Part shown: one piece after another, positions 5,399-5,944 of the stretch
How the letters are laid out: each line of letters opens with the position of its first letter
Position numbering within the stretch: position 1 is the first letter of the stretch
DNA from: Entomomonas sp964395065
GTDB lineage: Bacteria > Pseudomonadota > Gammaproteobacteria > Pseudomonadales > Pseudomonadaceae
DNA: 5,944 nucleotides
Assembly: GCA_964395065.1 (NCBI GenBank)
Contig: CAYNAM010000144.1
Location: 1-5,944, forward strand
Direction: 5' to 3'
Notes under the pieces: generated by a model
Seen by the model: the letters and a program-made list of their open reading frames with translations, nothing else
The model's database searches: none
Told to the model about the DNA's origin: nothing
Position numbers and translations under genes: made by a program

Positions 5399-5944
5399 TT
5401 AGGCATTAAATAATTTTTTAAGCGCTTCACCTGGTTCTTCAGCTTTCATAAAAGCCTCCCCAATTAGAAAACTATAAATACCATTGTCAAGCATGAGCTT
5501 AACATCTTGTGCTGTTAAAATACCGCTTTCTGTAACGACTATTCGGTTGTCGGGTATCTGCTTATATAAATCCAAGGTTGTTTGCAAATTCACGTTAAAG
5601 GTGTGCAGATCTCTGTTATTTATTCCCAATAATGGCGTTTTTAATAGCGCTAAAGCCCTATCTAACTCCGCTTGATTATGCACCTCAACCAACACATCCA
5701 AGCCAACCTCATAAGAGGCATCCTCTAACTCCTTCATTTGAGCATTCGTTAGAGCAGCCGCAATCAACAAAATACAATCAGCACCAATAGCTCTAGACTC
5801 AACTATCTGATAGGGATCGACCATAAAATCTTTTCTTAATACAGGTAAATTACAGGCTGCTCGTGATTCTTGTAAATAACTTTCACAGACTTGAAAAAAA
5901 TCTTTATCCGTCAGTACTGATAAAAAAGCGGCAACTCCTAACTC
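5399..5944 (-). CDS. trpC: Indole-3-glycerol phosphate synthase, 3' part (5' end outside the window)
   Basis: TrpC converts carboxyphenylaminodeoxyribulose phosphate to indole-3-glycerol phosphate, the substrate of TrpA. The frame stays open from the window edge to the TAA at 5399-5401, giving 181 C-terminal residues of about 270. Seen in order: AAFLSVLTDKDFF, LPVLRKDFMVDPYQ with the catalytic lysine, SRAIGADCILLI, LVEVHN with the catalytic glutamate, LLGINNRDLHTF with the catalytic asparagine, VVTESGI (Glu-Ser of the active site), and FLIGEAFM of the phosphate site. The ATG at 5824 is internal, because typical TrpC sequence continues upstream. This is a single-function enzyme at its C-terminus, with no fused TrpF barrel, unlike E. 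coli TrpC-F. It converges on vfr with 39 bases between stops. In Pseudomonas, trpC also neighbours vfr and belongs to a trpGDC operon separate from trpBA. Confidence 0.97.
   Translation of the reverse strand, partial: ELGVAAFLSVLTDKDFFQVCESYLQESRAACNLPVLRKDFMVDPYQIVESRAIGADCILLIAAALTNAQMKELEDASYEVGLDVLVEVHNQAELDRALALLKTPLLGINNRDLHTFNVNLQTTLDLYKQIPDNRIVVTESGILTAQDVKLMLDNGIYSFLIGEAFMKAEEPGEALKKLFNA

Noticed and set aside
5484..5675. Plus-strand open frame inside trpC
   Set aside because: It is antisense to conserved TrpC catalytic motifs and looks like a shadow frame.

Overview
The window is an AT-rich gammaproteobacterial chromosome segment. It holds seven genes: trpB (3' part), trpA, a type IV major pilin (pilA-like), an oxygen-sensing FNR/Anr regulator, hemN, a CRP/Vfr regulator and trpC (3' part). 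The Anr and Vfr proteins look more like Pseudomonas Anr and Vfr than like the E. coli proteins. The pairs hemN-anr and trpC-vfr are also neighbours in Pseudomonas. I infer a low-GC relative of Pseudomonadaceae (an Entomomonas-like lineage is possible), but the sequence alone cannot fix the genus.

Layout: trpB and trpA run rightward with a 4-base ATGA overlap (1-1273). The pilin gene runs leftward (1314-1772), converging on trpA, and a hairpin terminator reading leftward sits across the trpA stop codon. Its upstream gap (1773-2171) carries a complete-looking sigma-54 control module: a -24/-12 promoter, a perfect IHF consensus and a TGACA-N5-TGTCA palindrome at about -140. Then come anr (2172-2924) and hemN (3028-4410), both leftward. 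A 301-base divergent gap (4411-4711) follows, with an FNR/Anr box placed at about -41.5 for hemN. The vfr gene runs rightward (4712-5359) to a strong terminator, and the leftward trpC (5399 to the window end) converges on it.

Function: TrpC makes indole-3-glycerol phosphate, and TrpA and TrpB form tryptophan synthase, which uses it. HemN is the oxygen-independent coproporphyrinogen III dehydrogenase needed for haem under low oxygen, and its promoter appears to be controlled by the neighbouring Anr. Vfr-type proteins are cAMP-responsive global regulators that in Pseudomonas also affect type IV pili. The set is therefore core metabolism plus two global CRP-family regulators and a pilin. I see no mobile element, CRISPR array, RNA gene or unknown multi-gene system. 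The most interesting content is regulatory architecture and a substituted cAMP pocket in Vfr.
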